Source of the DNA: Achromobacter xylosoxidans A8
GTDB lineage: Bacteria > Pseudomonadota > Gammaproteobacteria > Burkholderiales > Burkholderiaceae_B
Assembly (NCBI RefSeq): GCF_000165835.1
Contig: NC_014640.1
Coordinates: 3,100,001 to 3,164,000 of the forward strand
Length of the DNA stretch: 64,000 bases
Direction: 5' to 3'
A model generated the notes under the pieces. It was not told where the DNA came from. It ran no database searches and was given only the letters and a program-made list of their open reading frames with translations. Positions 34,450-43,265 of this stretch are shown piece after piece. Every line of letters starts with the position of its first letter. The stretch's first letter is position 1. The translations under genes and the position numbers were made by a program.

Positions 34450-34494
34450 TTGACTTTAGTGTCAATTAAATTTAAAAAACTGACAGTAGCGTCA
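34450..34494. promoter_or_regulatory. Two TetR-type operators between the hydrolase operon and the TetR gene
   Basis: TTGACTTTAGTGTCAA (34450-34465) and TGACAGTAGCGTCA (34481-34494) share the palindrome TGAC-N6-GTCA and begin 30 bp apart, almost three helical turns. They lie in an AT-rich stretch 57-101 bp upstream of the hydrolase GTG start, so they probably cover its promoter; the TetR gene start is 119 bp away. Confidence 0.7.
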
Positions 34495-34612
34495 AAAATG
34501 AGGGACTCAACAGGGGCAAAACAATGCCCGGCGCGACCGGGACGCCGAAACGCGCATGCCATAATTTCGGGACGGGGCCGTCCCGGACGGTCTATTCGAG
34601 GAACATCGCAAC

Positions 34613-35323
34613 GTGAACGACGCAAGCACCAAGGGAGCGCTGAAGGGCGAAGCGCTGCGCACCGCCATACTCGACGCCGCGGCCACGCTCTTCATCAAGC
34701 GCGGCTCTGGCGGCACCAGCATCCAGGACATCGCCGAGTCCCTGGGCCTGAGCCGCACTGCCGTCTATTACTATTTCAAGAGCAAGGACGCGATCCTGCG
34801 TTCGCTGACCGAGGACGTGCTGAGCGCGGCCAAGAAAATGGCCGGCGAAACCGCCACTCGCGAAGACCTGGATCCGGTCGAGGCGCTGCGCGCCCTGGTC
34901 ACGCAGCATGCCGATCTGATCCTGTCGCGCACCGCCGAATTCCGTGTGGCCGACCGGACCGAGGCCGACATGACGCCCAAGCAGCGCGCGGCCGTGCAGG
35001 CGTCGCGGCGCAACGTGCTGGAGAACTTCAGCCGGGTCATCGAAAACGGCATCCGCGACGGCCAGTTCCGCATGGTCGATCCCCACGTCGCGGCTTTCAG
35101 CCTCATCGGCATGTGCAACTGGTCGGCATGGTGGTACAAGCCGGACGGCAGGCTGGGCCGCGCGGAAGTTGCGGCCATCATGGCCGACATGGCCGTGCAA
35201 TCGCTGTTGCGCGACGCCGCCCGGCGGCCGCGCTCGCCGGACGTGCGCGAGTCGCTGCGGCTGGTGCGCGAGGATCTTGATTACCTGGAAAAGCTGGTGC
35301 TGCCTGGCGGGCCGCAGGCCTGA
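34613..35323 (+). CDS. TetR-family regulator of the aryl-acid operon
   Basis: 236 residues with an N-terminal helix-turn-helix (SIQDIAESLGLSRTAVYYYFKSKDAIL, about residues 38-64) and a helical effector domain. GTG start with GAGGA ten bases before it. Divergent from the hydrolase operon with two TGAC-N6-GTCA palindromes between, so it is the probable repressor. The effector may be an aryl-CoA ester, as for PaaR/BadM-like regulators of such pathways (inference). Confidence 0.9.
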   Translation: MNDASTKGALKGEALRTAILDAAATLFIKRGSGGTSIQDIAESLGLSRTAVYYYFKSKDAILRSLTEDVLSAAKKMAGETATREDLDPVEALRALVTQHADLILSRTAEFRVADRTEADMTPKQRAAVQASRRNVLENFSRVIENGIRDGQFRMVDPHVAAFSLIGMCNWSAWWYKPDGRLGRAEVAAIMADMAVQSLLRDAARRPRSPDVRESLRLVREDLDYLEKLVLPGGPQA

Positions 35324-35348
35324 TTGCCGCAGATGCGGGCGGCTTGGG

Positions 35349-35981
35349 GCGGCAGGGCTTCGAGCTTGCGGAGGTCGGGGTGCTTTAGCCGCCGAGGCTG
35401 CCCTGCGCCATTCCGATGCTCGCCCCGGCGGGGCTGCGCTTCGGATGGCTCCGGGGTCCTCGGCTGGTAGTCGCCCAATGCGGTGGTTTTGGATCTTGCT
35501 CATGGGCAGACGCCGTGAGCCGGTGGCCGGGCGGAGGGATCCGAAGCGCAGCCCCACCGGGGCGAGATCGGAATCCCGCAGTCCGGACGCCGGCGGCTCA
35601 AGAACCCTGCCTCACAAAACCGAAGTGCGAGGCGGCAGGGCTTCGAGCTTGCGGATGTTGGGGTTCTTTAGCCGCCGAGGCTGCCCTGCGCCATTCCGAT
35701 GCTCGCCCCGGTGGGGCTGCGCTTCGGATGGCTCCGGGGTCCTCGGCTGGTAGTCGCCCAATGCGGTGGTTTTGGATCTTGCTCATGGGCAGATGCCTTG
35801 AGCCGGTGGCCGGGCGGAGGGATCCGAAGCGCAGCCCCACCGGGGCGAGCATCGGAATCCCGCAGTCCGGACGCCGGCGACTCAAGAACCCTGCCTCACA
35901 AAACCGAAGTGCGGGGCGGCAGGGCTTCGAGTTCGCGGATGTCAGGGTTCTTTAGTCGCCGAGGCTGCCCTGCGCCATTCC
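35349..35981. repeat. Tandem 283-284 bp intergenic palindromic repeat, two full copies and a partial third
   Basis: Copy 1 is 35349-35631, copy 2 is 35632-35915, and a third copy stops after about 65 bases near 35981; copies 1 and 2 differ at only about ten positions. Each full copy holds a long inverted repeat with 36-37 base arms (35410-35446 with 35539-35574; 35693-35729 with 35822-35858) around a loop of roughly 90 bases. The block fills the gap between two convergent genes (TetR and IclR). Frames in it exist on both strands but follow the palindrome and are not credible genes. It resembles REP/BIME-type chromosomal repeats, possibly working in termination or supercoiling. Confidence 0.85.
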
Positions 35982-35989
35982 CGGTTCCG

Positions 35990-36718
35990 CTAACCGACTT
36001 TCCCCGTCAGGCGCCGCGCCGCCTCCTGCACCGCCGCCAGATGGGCGGCGACATAACGATGCACAGGCGCAGTCAGCGTTACTGCGGCAGCGATTTCGCC
36101 ATTGAGCAAAAAGACGGGCGCGGATATGCCCGCCACTTCCGCCAGGCGGTCGCCCATGGCGGCGAAATAGCCGTCGGCGCGGATGCGGGCGTACAACTCC
36201 TGTTCAGGCCCGGGCGCGTGGCCCAGCACCGGGTCGTAGGCCGTCAATACGCGTCCGCCGCTGCCGCGATCCAGCGGCAGCAGATCGCCCGCGCGGATGT
36301 GGTCGCGCACGGGATGCGGGGAATCCACGCGGTACAGGCACAGGCGCGCATCGCCCTGGCGCACGTGGTAGGCGGCGCTTTCGCCGGTGGCCGCGACCAG
36401 GTCGCGCAGCACCGGCAGGACGACGTGCTCCAGCGAAAACGAGGAAGCGTAGATGCCGTGCAGGCGCGCGACTTCCCCGCCCAGGGCATAGCGGCCGTCA
36501 TCCAGGCGCTGGATCCAGCCGGCGTGTTCCAGCGACGCCAGCAGCCGCAGGACGGTGCTCTTGTACAGGCGCGTGCGCTCGGCCAGCTCGCCCAGGGACA
36601 GGGCTTTGTCGCGGGGCGTAAACACCGACATCAAGCTCAACGCGCGATCTACCGCCGCCACGCCGCCTGCGGCGGCGTCGGCGTCGGCGAGCGATTCCGT
36701 GGCGGCTTTACGCGGCAT
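35990..36718 (-). CDS. IclR-family regulator
   Basis: 242 residues: N-terminal winged helix (AVDRALSLMSVFTPRDKALSLGELAERTRLYKSTVLRLLASLEHAGWI) and the IclR effector domain (YHVRQGDARLCLYRVDSPHPVRDHI). Divergent from the HMG-CoA-lyase-like operon at 36919. Three related 17-bp palindromes in the shared gap (36756, 36865, 36885) are the likely operators. Confidence 0.92.
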   Translation of the reverse strand: MPRKAATESLADADAAAGGVAAVDRALSLMSVFTPRDKALSLGELAERTRLYKSTVLRLLASLEHAGWIQRLDDGRYALGGEVARLHGIYASSFSLEHVVLPVLRDLVAATGESAAYHVRQGDARLCLYRVDSPHPVRDHIRAGDLLPLDRGSGGRVLTAYDPVLGHAPGPEQELYARIRADGYFAAMGDRLAEVAGISAPVFLLNGEIAAAVTLTAPVHRYVAAHLAAVQEAARRLTGKVG

Positions 36719-36755
36719 CCCGATCTCCGGTGCGTCGAATCATGGGTAGGACCAT

Positions 36756-36772
36756 GTTCCATCCTTTAGAAC
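36756..36772. promoter_or_regulatory. IclR-type operator 1
   Basis: GTTCCATCCTTTAGAAC, a near-perfect palindrome with fixed outer bases RTTCYAT...RGAAY. It lies 37 bp upstream of the IclR start codon and shares this pattern with two further sites next to the HMG-CoA-lyase-like gene, which fits self-control by IclR. Confidence 0.55.
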
Positions 36773-36860
36773 GAATCATGCGCATTGTAGGCGGCGTCTG
36801 GCGCTGGATTCGTGGTTTTCCCTGGGCGCGTGGCGCTTGACAGCGGAAAGCTGCGTACTC

Positions 36861-36905
36861 AATAATTCTATCTTAAGGAATTATGTTCTATAAGATAGAA
36901 TTATT
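36861..36905. promoter_or_regulatory. Overlapping IclR-type operators within a perfect 15-bp inverted repeat
   Basis: The arms 36861-36875 (AATAATTCTATCTTA) and 36891-36905 are exact reverse complements around a 15-base spacer. Two 17-bp palindromes of the RTTCYAT-N4-WRGAAY type, 36865-36881 and 36885-36901, sit inside, 20 bp apart. The right arm ends 13 bases before the start codon, so in RNA the arms could also form a hairpin near the ribosome site. Operator function is favoured because of site 1 upstream. Confidence 0.6.
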
Positions 36906-36918
36906 GGAAAATCAAACC

Positions 36919-37857
36919 ATGGCTCAATCCAACGCCCACACACCCGACGTCCTGATCAGCGAGGTCGGCCCGCGCGATGGCTTGCAATCCGTCAAGGCAA
37001 CGATGGCCACGGCGGATAAGTTGCGTTGGATCGACGCCTTGATTGCGGCCGGTGTGCGCGAGATCGAAGTCGCTTCCTTCGTGCCGGCGCGCCTGCTGCC
37101 GCAGATGGCCGATGCCGCAGAAGTGGTGCGCCATGCGGCGGGGCATGCCGGCATCACGGTCATGGCCCTGGTCCCCAATGCGCGCGGCGCCGAAGCGGCG
37201 CTGCGGGCCGGCGTCCACAAGCTGACCATGCCGGTGTCGGCGAGCCGCGCACACTCGCTGGCTAACGTGCGCAAGACACCCGAGGACATGGTGGAGGAAG
37301 TGCGCGCCATCGTACGGCTGCGCGACGAGCTGGCTCCCGCGGTCAAGCTGGAGGCCGGGATCTCAACGGCCTTCGGTTGCACCTTGCAGGGCAGCGTGCC
37401 CGAAGACGAAGTCATCCGCCTCGCCGCGCTGTGCGTGGCGGCGGGCGCCGATGAGTCGGGACTGTCGGACACCGTGGGTTACGCCAATCCCGCGCAAGTG
37501 CGCCGGCTGTTCCGCCGCCTGCGCGCCGAACTCGGGGAAAAGGCCGGCGCGGCCCACATGCACAACACGCGCGGCCTGGGCCTGGCCAACTGCCTGGCGG
37601 CCTGGGAGGAGGGCGTGCGCACGTTCGACAGTTCCCTCGGCGGACTGGGCGGATGCCCGTACGCGCCCGGTGCGTCCGGCAATGTCGTGACGGAGGACCT
37701 GGTCTTCATGTTCGAGGCCATGGGCGTGCGCACCGGCATCGACCTGGATGGAATCGTCGCCGCGCGCGCGCCGCTGGCCGCCGGCCTGCCCGGCGAGCCG
37801 CTGTACGGCATGACCCCCGACGCCGGCTTGCCCAAAGGATTCGTCCGGCGGGCTTGA
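36919..37857 (+). CDS. Hydroxymethylglutaryl-CoA lyase-family protein
   Basis: 312 residues, HMG-CoA lyase-like TIM barrel. Metal and substrate motifs: ISEVGPRDGLQSVK at the start, MPVSASRAHSLANVRK, DTVGYANPAQV, AAHMHNTRGLGLANC (His ligands) and the catalytic cysteine loop GGLGGCPYAPGASGN. It cleaves a 3-hydroxy-3-methyl-acyl-CoA into acetyl-CoA (or pyruvate-type product) and a keto acid. ATG at 36919 with a weak GGAAA before it. It is followed by a CoA-transferase and Bug protein, suggesting activation by CoA transfer and then cleavage, for example of 3-hydroxy-3-methylglutarate or citramalate (inference). Confidence 0.88.
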   Translation: MAQSNAHTPDVLISEVGPRDGLQSVKATMATADKLRWIDALIAAGVREIEVASFVPARLLPQMADAAEVVRHAAGHAGITVMALVPNARGAEAALRAGVHKLTMPVSASRAHSLANVRKTPEDMVEEVRAIVRLRDELAPAVKLEAGISTAFGCTLQGSVPEDEVIRLAALCVAAGADESGLSDTVGYANPAQVRRLFRRLRAELGEKAGAAHMHNTRGLGLANCLAAWEEGVRTFDSSLGGLGGCPYAPGASGNVVTEDLVFMFEAMGVRTGIDLDGIVAARAPLAAGLPGEPLYGMTPDAGLPKGFVRRA

Positions 37858-37948
37858 TCGCCCGTGCCCCTGCGGCCCTACACACCAGAAACATGCGGCT
37901 AGACCGGCCTGTGCCGGAACCGCCGCGACTTGCAGAAGATCCACGCCC

Positions 37949-39145
37949 ATGTCCAGCCACGCCCATCCGCGCCTTCCGTACGAACACATCCGCGTCGTCG
38001 AATTCACCCACATGGTCATGGGTCCCACCTGCGGCATGCTGCTGGCGGACCTGGGGGCCGAAGTCATCAAGGTTGAACCCGTGGGCGGCGACAGCACGCG
38101 CCGCTTGCTCGGGTCGGGCGCGGGCTTCTTCCCCATGTTCAACCGCAACAAGAAGAGCATCGCCCTGGACCTGAAGCAGCCCGAGGGAATCGAAGCCGCA
38201 TTGCGGCTGATCGACTCGGCCGACATCGTCAGCGAGAACTTCAAGGCCGGCGTGATGGAGAAGCTGGGCCTGGACTACGCCACGCTCAAGCAGCGCAATC
38301 CCCGCCTGATCTACGTCAGCCACAAGGGCTTCCTGCCCGGTCCCTACGAACACCGGACGGCGCTGGACGAAGTGGTGCAGATGATGGGCGGCCTGGCTTA
38401 CATGACGGGGCGTCCAGGCGATCCGCTGCGCGCGGGCGCCAGCGTCAACGACATCATGGGCGGCATGTTCGGCGCCATCGGCGCCATGGCGGCGCTGGCC
38501 CAGCGCGAACAGACGGGCGCAGGCACGGAAGTGCAGGCATCGCTGTTCGAGAACAACGTCTTCCTGGTGGGGCAGCACATGATGCAGTACGCCGTCACCG
38601 GCCGGGCCGCCGCGCCCATGCCCAGCCGCATCTCGGCCTGGGCCATCTACGACGTGTTCACCGTCAAGGACGGCGAACAGATCTTCCTGGCCGTGGTCAG
38701 CGACAAGCAATGGGGCATCTTCTGCCGCGCTTTCGGACTTGGCGAGCTGCTGGCCGACCCCCGTCTGGCCAGCAACAACGACCGCGTGCAGGCACGCGAT
38801 TGGTTGATGCCGCAGTTGCGCTCGCATCTGGCGGATCGCAGCGCGGCGGAACTGGCGGCTGTGTTCGAGCGCGAAGGCCTGCCCTTCGCGCCGATCACGC
38901 GGCCCGAGCAGCTGTTCGAGGATCCCCACCTGGCAGCCACCGGCGGCCTGGCGCCCATCGCGCTGGAAGACGGCCGGGAATCGCGGGTGCCGCTGGCGCC
39001 TTTCACGCTGGGCGGCGCCCAGCCCGGAATACGCCTGCAGCCGCCTGCGGTGGGCGAACACACCGACGCGCTGCTGCGCGGCGTCGGCTATCGCGACGAT
39101 GAAATCGCGGCCTTGAAAGCAAGGCAAATCACACAAGGAGACTAA
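37949..39145 (+). CDS. Class III CoA-transferase (CaiB/BaiF family)
   Basis: 398 residues. Start IRVVEFTHMVMGPTCGMLLADLGAEVIKVEPVGGDSTR is the family signature for CoA binding; the catalytic aspartate is expected in RTALDEVVQMMGGLAYMTG. Family enzymes move CoA from a donor such as succinyl-CoA to a carboxylic acid. Ninety bases after the lyase gene and two bases before the Bug gene, so one operon: uptake, CoA activation and cleavage. Confidence 0.92.
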   Translation: MSSHAHPRLPYEHIRVVEFTHMVMGPTCGMLLADLGAEVIKVEPVGGDSTRRLLGSGAGFFPMFNRNKKSIALDLKQPEGIEAALRLIDSADIVSENFKAGVMEKLGLDYATLKQRNPRLIYVSHKGFLPGPYEHRTALDEVVQMMGGLAYMTGRPGDPLRAGASVNDIMGGMFGAIGAMAALAQREQTGAGTEVQASLFENNVFLVGQHMMQYAVTGRAAAPMPSRISAWAIYDVFTVKDGEQIFLAVVSDKQWGIFCRAFGLGELLADPRLASNNDRVQARDWLMPQLRSHLADRSAAELAAVFEREGLPFAPITRPEQLFEDPHLAATGGLAPIALEDGRESRVPLAPFTLGGAQPGIRLQPPAVGEHTDALLRGVGYRDDEIAALKARQITQGD

Positions 39146-39147
39146 CC

Positions 39148-40134
39148 ATGATCACGCTATCCCGCCGCGCCTTCCTGGGCGCCGCGCTTTGCGCCGCCGC
39201 CTTGCCTCTGCGCGCCCAGAGCGCGGGCGGCTATCCCAACGGCCGGCCCGTGCGCCTAATCGTTCCCTACACCCCGGGCGGCGGTACGGACTCGGTGGCG
39301 CGCGCCATCGCGGCCAAGGTCACGGCGATGGCCGGCTGGTCGGTGGTGGTGGAAAACCGTCCTGGCGCCGGCGGCAACATCGGCATGGACTTCGTGGCCA
39401 AGGCCAAGCCCGACGGCTACATGCTGGGCTTGGGCCAGACGGCCAATCTGGCCATCAATCCCGCCCTGATGCCGCAGATTCCCTTCGACGCGGGAAAAGA
39501 CTTCGCGGCGGTCTCCCTGATCGCTTCGCTGCCGGTGGTGCTGGTGGTCAAGGCCAACGCGCGCTGGCAGACCCTGGCCGACCTGATCAAGGACGCGCGC
39601 GCCGAGCCCGGCGCCATCAAGCAAGCCCTGGCGGGCTCGGGCACGGTGGGGCATCTGGCCGGCGAACTGCTTGCCTATCAGGGCAAGTTCCAGGTGTTGA
39701 ACGTGCCGTACCGCGGCGCTGCGCCGGCGCTCAACGACCTGTTGGGGGGCAATACCGACTACATGTTCGCCACGCCGCAGGCTGCCCAGGAAATGCTCAA
39801 GGGCAAGGTGCTGCGGCCGCTGGCCGTCAGTTCCAGCGCGCGGCTGGCGATCCTGCCCGATGTGCCTACCGTGGCCGAGTCCGGCTACGAGGGATTCGAG
39901 GCGTTGGACTGGAAGGCGCTGGTCGCGCCGGCCGGCACGCCGCCCGAGGTCGTCAAGGCCGTCAATGCGGTCGTGGAGAAGGTGCTGGCCGATCCGGCCA
40001 CCGTGGCCATGTTCACCGCCGAGGGCAGCACCGCCATGGGCGGCTCGCCGGAGGCCGCGCAGCGCTACATCCAGGAAGAACAGAAGAAGTGGGCGCGCCT
40101 GATACGCGAAGCCGGCATCCAGACAGCGGCGTGA
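39148..40134 (+). CDS. Bug-family solute-binding protein
   Basis: 328 residues. The N-terminus MITLSRRAFLGAALCAAALPLRAQS reads as a Tat-like signal (SRRAFLG), unusual among the three Bug proteins here, whose others look like Sec signals. Bug signature YPNGRPVRLIVPYTPGGGTDSVARAI, then VVENRPGAGGNIGMD and LPDVPTVAESGYEGFEA. Two bases after the CoA-transferase stop, so clearly in the operon; it probably captures the acid handled by the lyase. Confidence 0.93.
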   Translation: MITLSRRAFLGAALCAAALPLRAQSAGGYPNGRPVRLIVPYTPGGGTDSVARAIAAKVTAMAGWSVVVENRPGAGGNIGMDFVAKAKPDGYMLGLGQTANLAINPALMPQIPFDAGKDFAAVSLIASLPVVLVVKANARWQTLADLIKDARAEPGAIKQALAGSGTVGHLAGELLAYQGKFQVLNVPYRGAAPALNDLLGGNTDYMFATPQAAQEMLKGKVLRPLAVSSSARLAILPDVPTVAESGYEGFEALDWKALVAPAGTPPEVVKAVNAVVEKVLADPATVAMFTAEGSTAMGGSPEAAQRYIQEEQKKWARLIREAGIQTAA

Positions 40135-40169
40135 GGCGTTTGTTCGCTGCGCGCAAGCGGGGGGGACGA

Positions 40170-43100
40170 TCAAGGCGGCGGATAGCCTGCTCTGCCGGGC
40201 TTGGCCGCCTTCCATTTCAGCCGCAGCCTTTCCAGCGCCAGATACACAATGGGCGTGGTGTACAGCGTCAGGAACTGGCTGATCAGCAGGCCGCCGACGA
40301 TGGCGATGCCCAGCGGGCGGCGCAGTTCCGAGCCTTCGCCCATGCCCAGCACCAAGGGCAGGGCGCCCAGCAGCCCTGCCAGGTTGGTCATGACGATGGG
40401 CCGCAGCCGCAGCATGGCGGCGCGGTGGATGGCCTGCTCGGGCGTCAGTCCTTCGCGCCGTTCCAGGCTGAGCGCGAAGTCGATCATCAGGATGGCGTTC
40501 TTCATGACGATGCCCACCAGCAGGAACAGCCCCAACAGCGCAATCAGCGTGAATTCGATGCCCGCCAGACGCAGCGCCAGCAGCGCGCCCACGCCGGCCG
40601 AGGGCAGGGTCGACAGGATGGTGAGCGGATGCAGCGGGCTTTCATACAGGATGCCCAGTACCAGGTAGATCGCCACTAGCACCGCCAGGATCAGCCAGGG
40701 CTGGTCCTGCAGGCTTTGCTGGAAGTTGCGCGCGTCGCCGCCCAGACGGGTCTGGATGTAAGAGGGCACCATCAGCTTGGCCATGGCGGCGTCGATGGCC
40801 ACCAGGGCCTGCTCCAGCGACACGCCCTCGGCCAGCGAAAAGCCCACGCCCACGGCCGCGAACAGGCCGTCATGGAACACGCGGTCGTTCACCAGCCCGT
40901 AGTCGTAGGTGGCGAAGGCCGTCAGCGGCACGCGGGTGCCGTCCGCCGCCACCACCTGCACCTGTTCCAGCACCTCGGGATCCTCGGTGTAGCGCGGGTC
41001 CAGCTCCAGCACCACGCGGTACTGATTCATGGCGTCATACAAAGTCGCGACCTGGCGCTGGCTGAAGGAGTTGCTGAGCACGCTGCTGATGGTGCCCATG
41101 TCCACGCCCAGGCGCTGCGCGGCCGCGCGGTCGATGTCGATCACGACCTGCTGGGTGGCGCCATCGCCTTGCGCGTCCACGTCGCGCAGCTCGGGTATTT
41201 CCTGCATGGCCTTGGAGATCTTGCGCGACCATTGCCGCAAGGCCGGCACGTCGCTGGCCATGATGGCCAGCTCATGGTCGCCGGAGTTGCCGAAGCCGCC
41301 GGGCATGCGCAGGTCCTGGTCCACGTTCAGGAAGAACATGCCGCCCGGCACCGCCGGGGCGTTGGTGCGCAGCCAGTTGATGACCTCGGTCGACGATTCC
41401 TTGCGTTCGGCGGCGGGCTTCAGGCGGATCAGGAACAGGGAATTGCTGATCCCCAGGCTGCCGCCGTTGTAGCCGATGACGTCCTGCACCGCCGGATGCT
41501 TGAGCACCAGTTGGCGGTACATGTCGATCTTGGGCTGCATGACCTGGAACGAAAAGCCGTCGTCGCCGCGCACGAAGCCCACCAACTGTCCTGTGTCCTG
41601 CACCGGCAGGAAGCCCTTGGGCGCTTGCACGTACAAATAGACATTGAGCCCCACCACGCCGGCCAGCAGCAATAGCGTCAGCCTGGCGTGGCCCAGCACC
41701 CGCCACAGGGTGCTGCCGTACCAGGCGTGGATGCGCGCGAAGGCCGCCTGCATGCGCGACGGGCGTATGTCTGCGCCGGACGCCGCCGGACTGGCGGGCT
41801 TGAGCCAGCGTGCGCACAGGCTGGGGATGATGGCCACCGAGACCACCAGCGAGATGACGGTGGCGGCGACCAGGGTGATGGAGAACTCGCGGAACAGCCG
41901 CTCGACCAGACCACCCATGAACAGGATGGACACGAAGACCACGCTCAGCGCCACCGTCATGGCCACCAGCGTGAAACCCACCTCGCGCACGCCGCGCAGC
42001 GCGGCCTTGCGCGGCGACAGGCCGCGCTCGATGTGGCGCGAGATGTTCTCCAGCACCACGATGGCGTCGTCGACCACCAGGCCGGCCGCGACGATCAGCG
42101 CCATCAGCGACAGGTTGTTCAGCGAGAAGCCCCACAGGTACATGACGGCGAAGGTGGCGATCAGGCACACCGGAATCGCCACGCTTGGTATCGCGGCGGC
42201 CCGGGCATTGCCCAGGAACGCCCACACCACCAGGATCACCAGCGCCGTGGCCAGCGCCAGCGTGATGTGCGCTTCGCGCAGGGTGGCGTTGATGCCGGGC
42301 GAGCGGTCCAGCGCCACGGTCAGGTCCACGTCGGCCGGCATCAGCGCACGCAGCCCGGGCAGGGCCTGGTTGATGGCGCCTATGGTCTCGATGATGTTCG
42401 AGCCCGGCTGGCGGCTGATGGTCAGGACCACGGCCGGGTTGCGGTTGTGAAAGCCGCTGCTGTAGCGGTTCTCGACCGAGTCGCTGACGCGCGCGATCTG
42501 CGACAGCCGGATCACGGCGCCGTCCTGGTGGCGCACGATCAGGCTTTCGTAGTCGCGCGCGGCCCGGGGCTGTTCGGGCGTGCCGACCTCCCAGCGCTGG
42601 CTGGCGGAATCCAGCTGGCCCTGCGGCCGCATGGGCGCGGCGTCGGCGATGGCCTGGCGCACTTCGTCCAGCGCCACGCCGTAGTGGGCCAGGGCGTTGG
42701 AATTGACCTGCACCCGCACCGCGGGCAGGGAACTGCCGCCCATGGTCACTTCGCCCACGCCGTTGATCTGCGAGATCTTCTGCGCCAGCACCGTCGAGCC
42801 CAGATCGTAGAGCTCGCCCGCGGGGCGGGTGGACGAACTGAGCGCCAGCGCCATGATGGGCGCCTGGGACGGATTGACTTTGCGGTAGCTGGGATTGCCG
42901 GGCATGCCCGAAGGCAGTTCGGCGCGGGCGGCGTTGATGGCGGCCTGCACGTCGCGGGCGGCTTCGTTGATGTCGCGGTCCAGGTCGAACTGCAGCTGCA
43001 CGCGGGTGGCGCCCTGGTTGCTGGACGAGCTCATCGAACTGACGCCCGCGATGCTGCCCAGTGCGCGTTCCAGCGGCGCGGCCACGGTGCTGGCCATGCT

Positions 43101-43265
43101 TTCGGGGCTGGCGCCCGGCAGCTCGGCCCGTACTTCGATGGTGGGGAAGTCGACCTGGGGCAACGGCGCCACCGGCAGCAGCCGCCACGCGACCGCGCCC
43201 AGCAGGGTCAGCGCGATCGCCAGGAAGATGCAGGCGGTCGGGCGGTGCAGCAAGGCGCGGATCAT
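40170..43265 (-). CDS. mdtC: RND multidrug efflux permease, MdtC-like
   Basis: 1031 residues of the HAE1 RND family, 12 transmembrane helices and two large periplasmic loops. The start [40 protein letters not shown] and the helix-4 proton-relay acids in [21 protein letters not shown] are present. It follows an MdtB-like permease with a four-base overlap, the two-permease layout of MdtABC, where MdtB and MdtC form a mixed trimer. Drives export of compounds such as bile salts or novobiocin in E. coli; the range here is unknown. Confidence 0.92.
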   Translation of the reverse strand: MIRALLHRPTACIFLAIALTLLGAVAWRLLPVAPLPQVDFPTIEVRAELPGASPESMASTVAAPLERALGSIAGVSSMSSSSNQGATRVQLQFDLDRDINEAARDVQAAINAARAELPSGMPGNPSYRKVNPSQAPIMALALSSSTRPAGELYDLGSTVLAQKISQINGVGEVTMGGSSLPAVRVQVNSNALAHYGVALDEVRQAIADAAPMRPQGQLDSASQRWEVGTPEQPRAARDYESLIVRHQDGAVIRLSQIARVSDSVENRYSSGFHNRNPAVVLTISRQPGSNIIETIGAINQALPGLRALMPADVDLTVALDRSPGINATLREAHITLALATALVILVVWAFLGNARAAAIPSVAIPVCLIATFAVMYLWGFSLNNLSLMALIVAAGLVVDDAIVVLENISRHIERGLSPRKAALRGVREVGFTLVAMTVALSVVFVSILFMGGLVERLFREFSITLVAATVISLVVSVAIIPSLCARWLKPASPAASGADIRPSRMQAAFARIHAWYGSTLWRVLGHARLTLLLLAGVVGLNVYLYVQAPKGFLPVQDTGQLVGFVRGDDGFSFQVMQPKIDMYRQLVLKHPAVQDVIGYNGGSLGISNSLFLIRLKPAAERKESSTEVINWLRTNAPAVPGGMFFLNVDQDLRMPGGFGNSGDHELAIMASDVPALRQWSRKISKAMQEIPELRDVDAQGDGATQQVVIDIDRAAAQRLGVDMGTISSVLSNSFSQRQVATLYDAMNQYRVVLELDPRYTEDPEVLEQVQVVAADGTRVPLTAFATYDYGLVNDRVFHDGLFAAVGVGFSLAEGVSLEQALVAIDAAMAKLMVPSYIQTRLGGDARNFQQSLQDQPWLILAVLVAIYLVLGILYESPLHPLTILSTLPSAGVGALLALRLAGIEFTLIALLGLFLLVGIVMKNAILMIDFALSLERREGLTPEQAIHRAAMLRLRPIVMTNLAGLLGALPLVLGMGEGSELRRPLGIAIVGGLLISQFLTLYTTPIVYLALERLRLKWKAAKPGRAGYPPP

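Noticed and set aside
35324..35753. A continuation of the TetR gene into the repeat
   Set aside because: The TetR frame has a clear stop at 35323, and the following frame is repeat sequence.
35349..35981. Reading frames of 60-190 residues within the intergenic repeats
   Set aside because: They occur in several frames on both strands of a palindromic repeat, have no ribosome sites or domains, and change with the repeat.
35349..35981. Insertion sequence
   Set aside because: No transposase gene, no terminal repeats with target-site duplication, and the unit is repeated in tandem.
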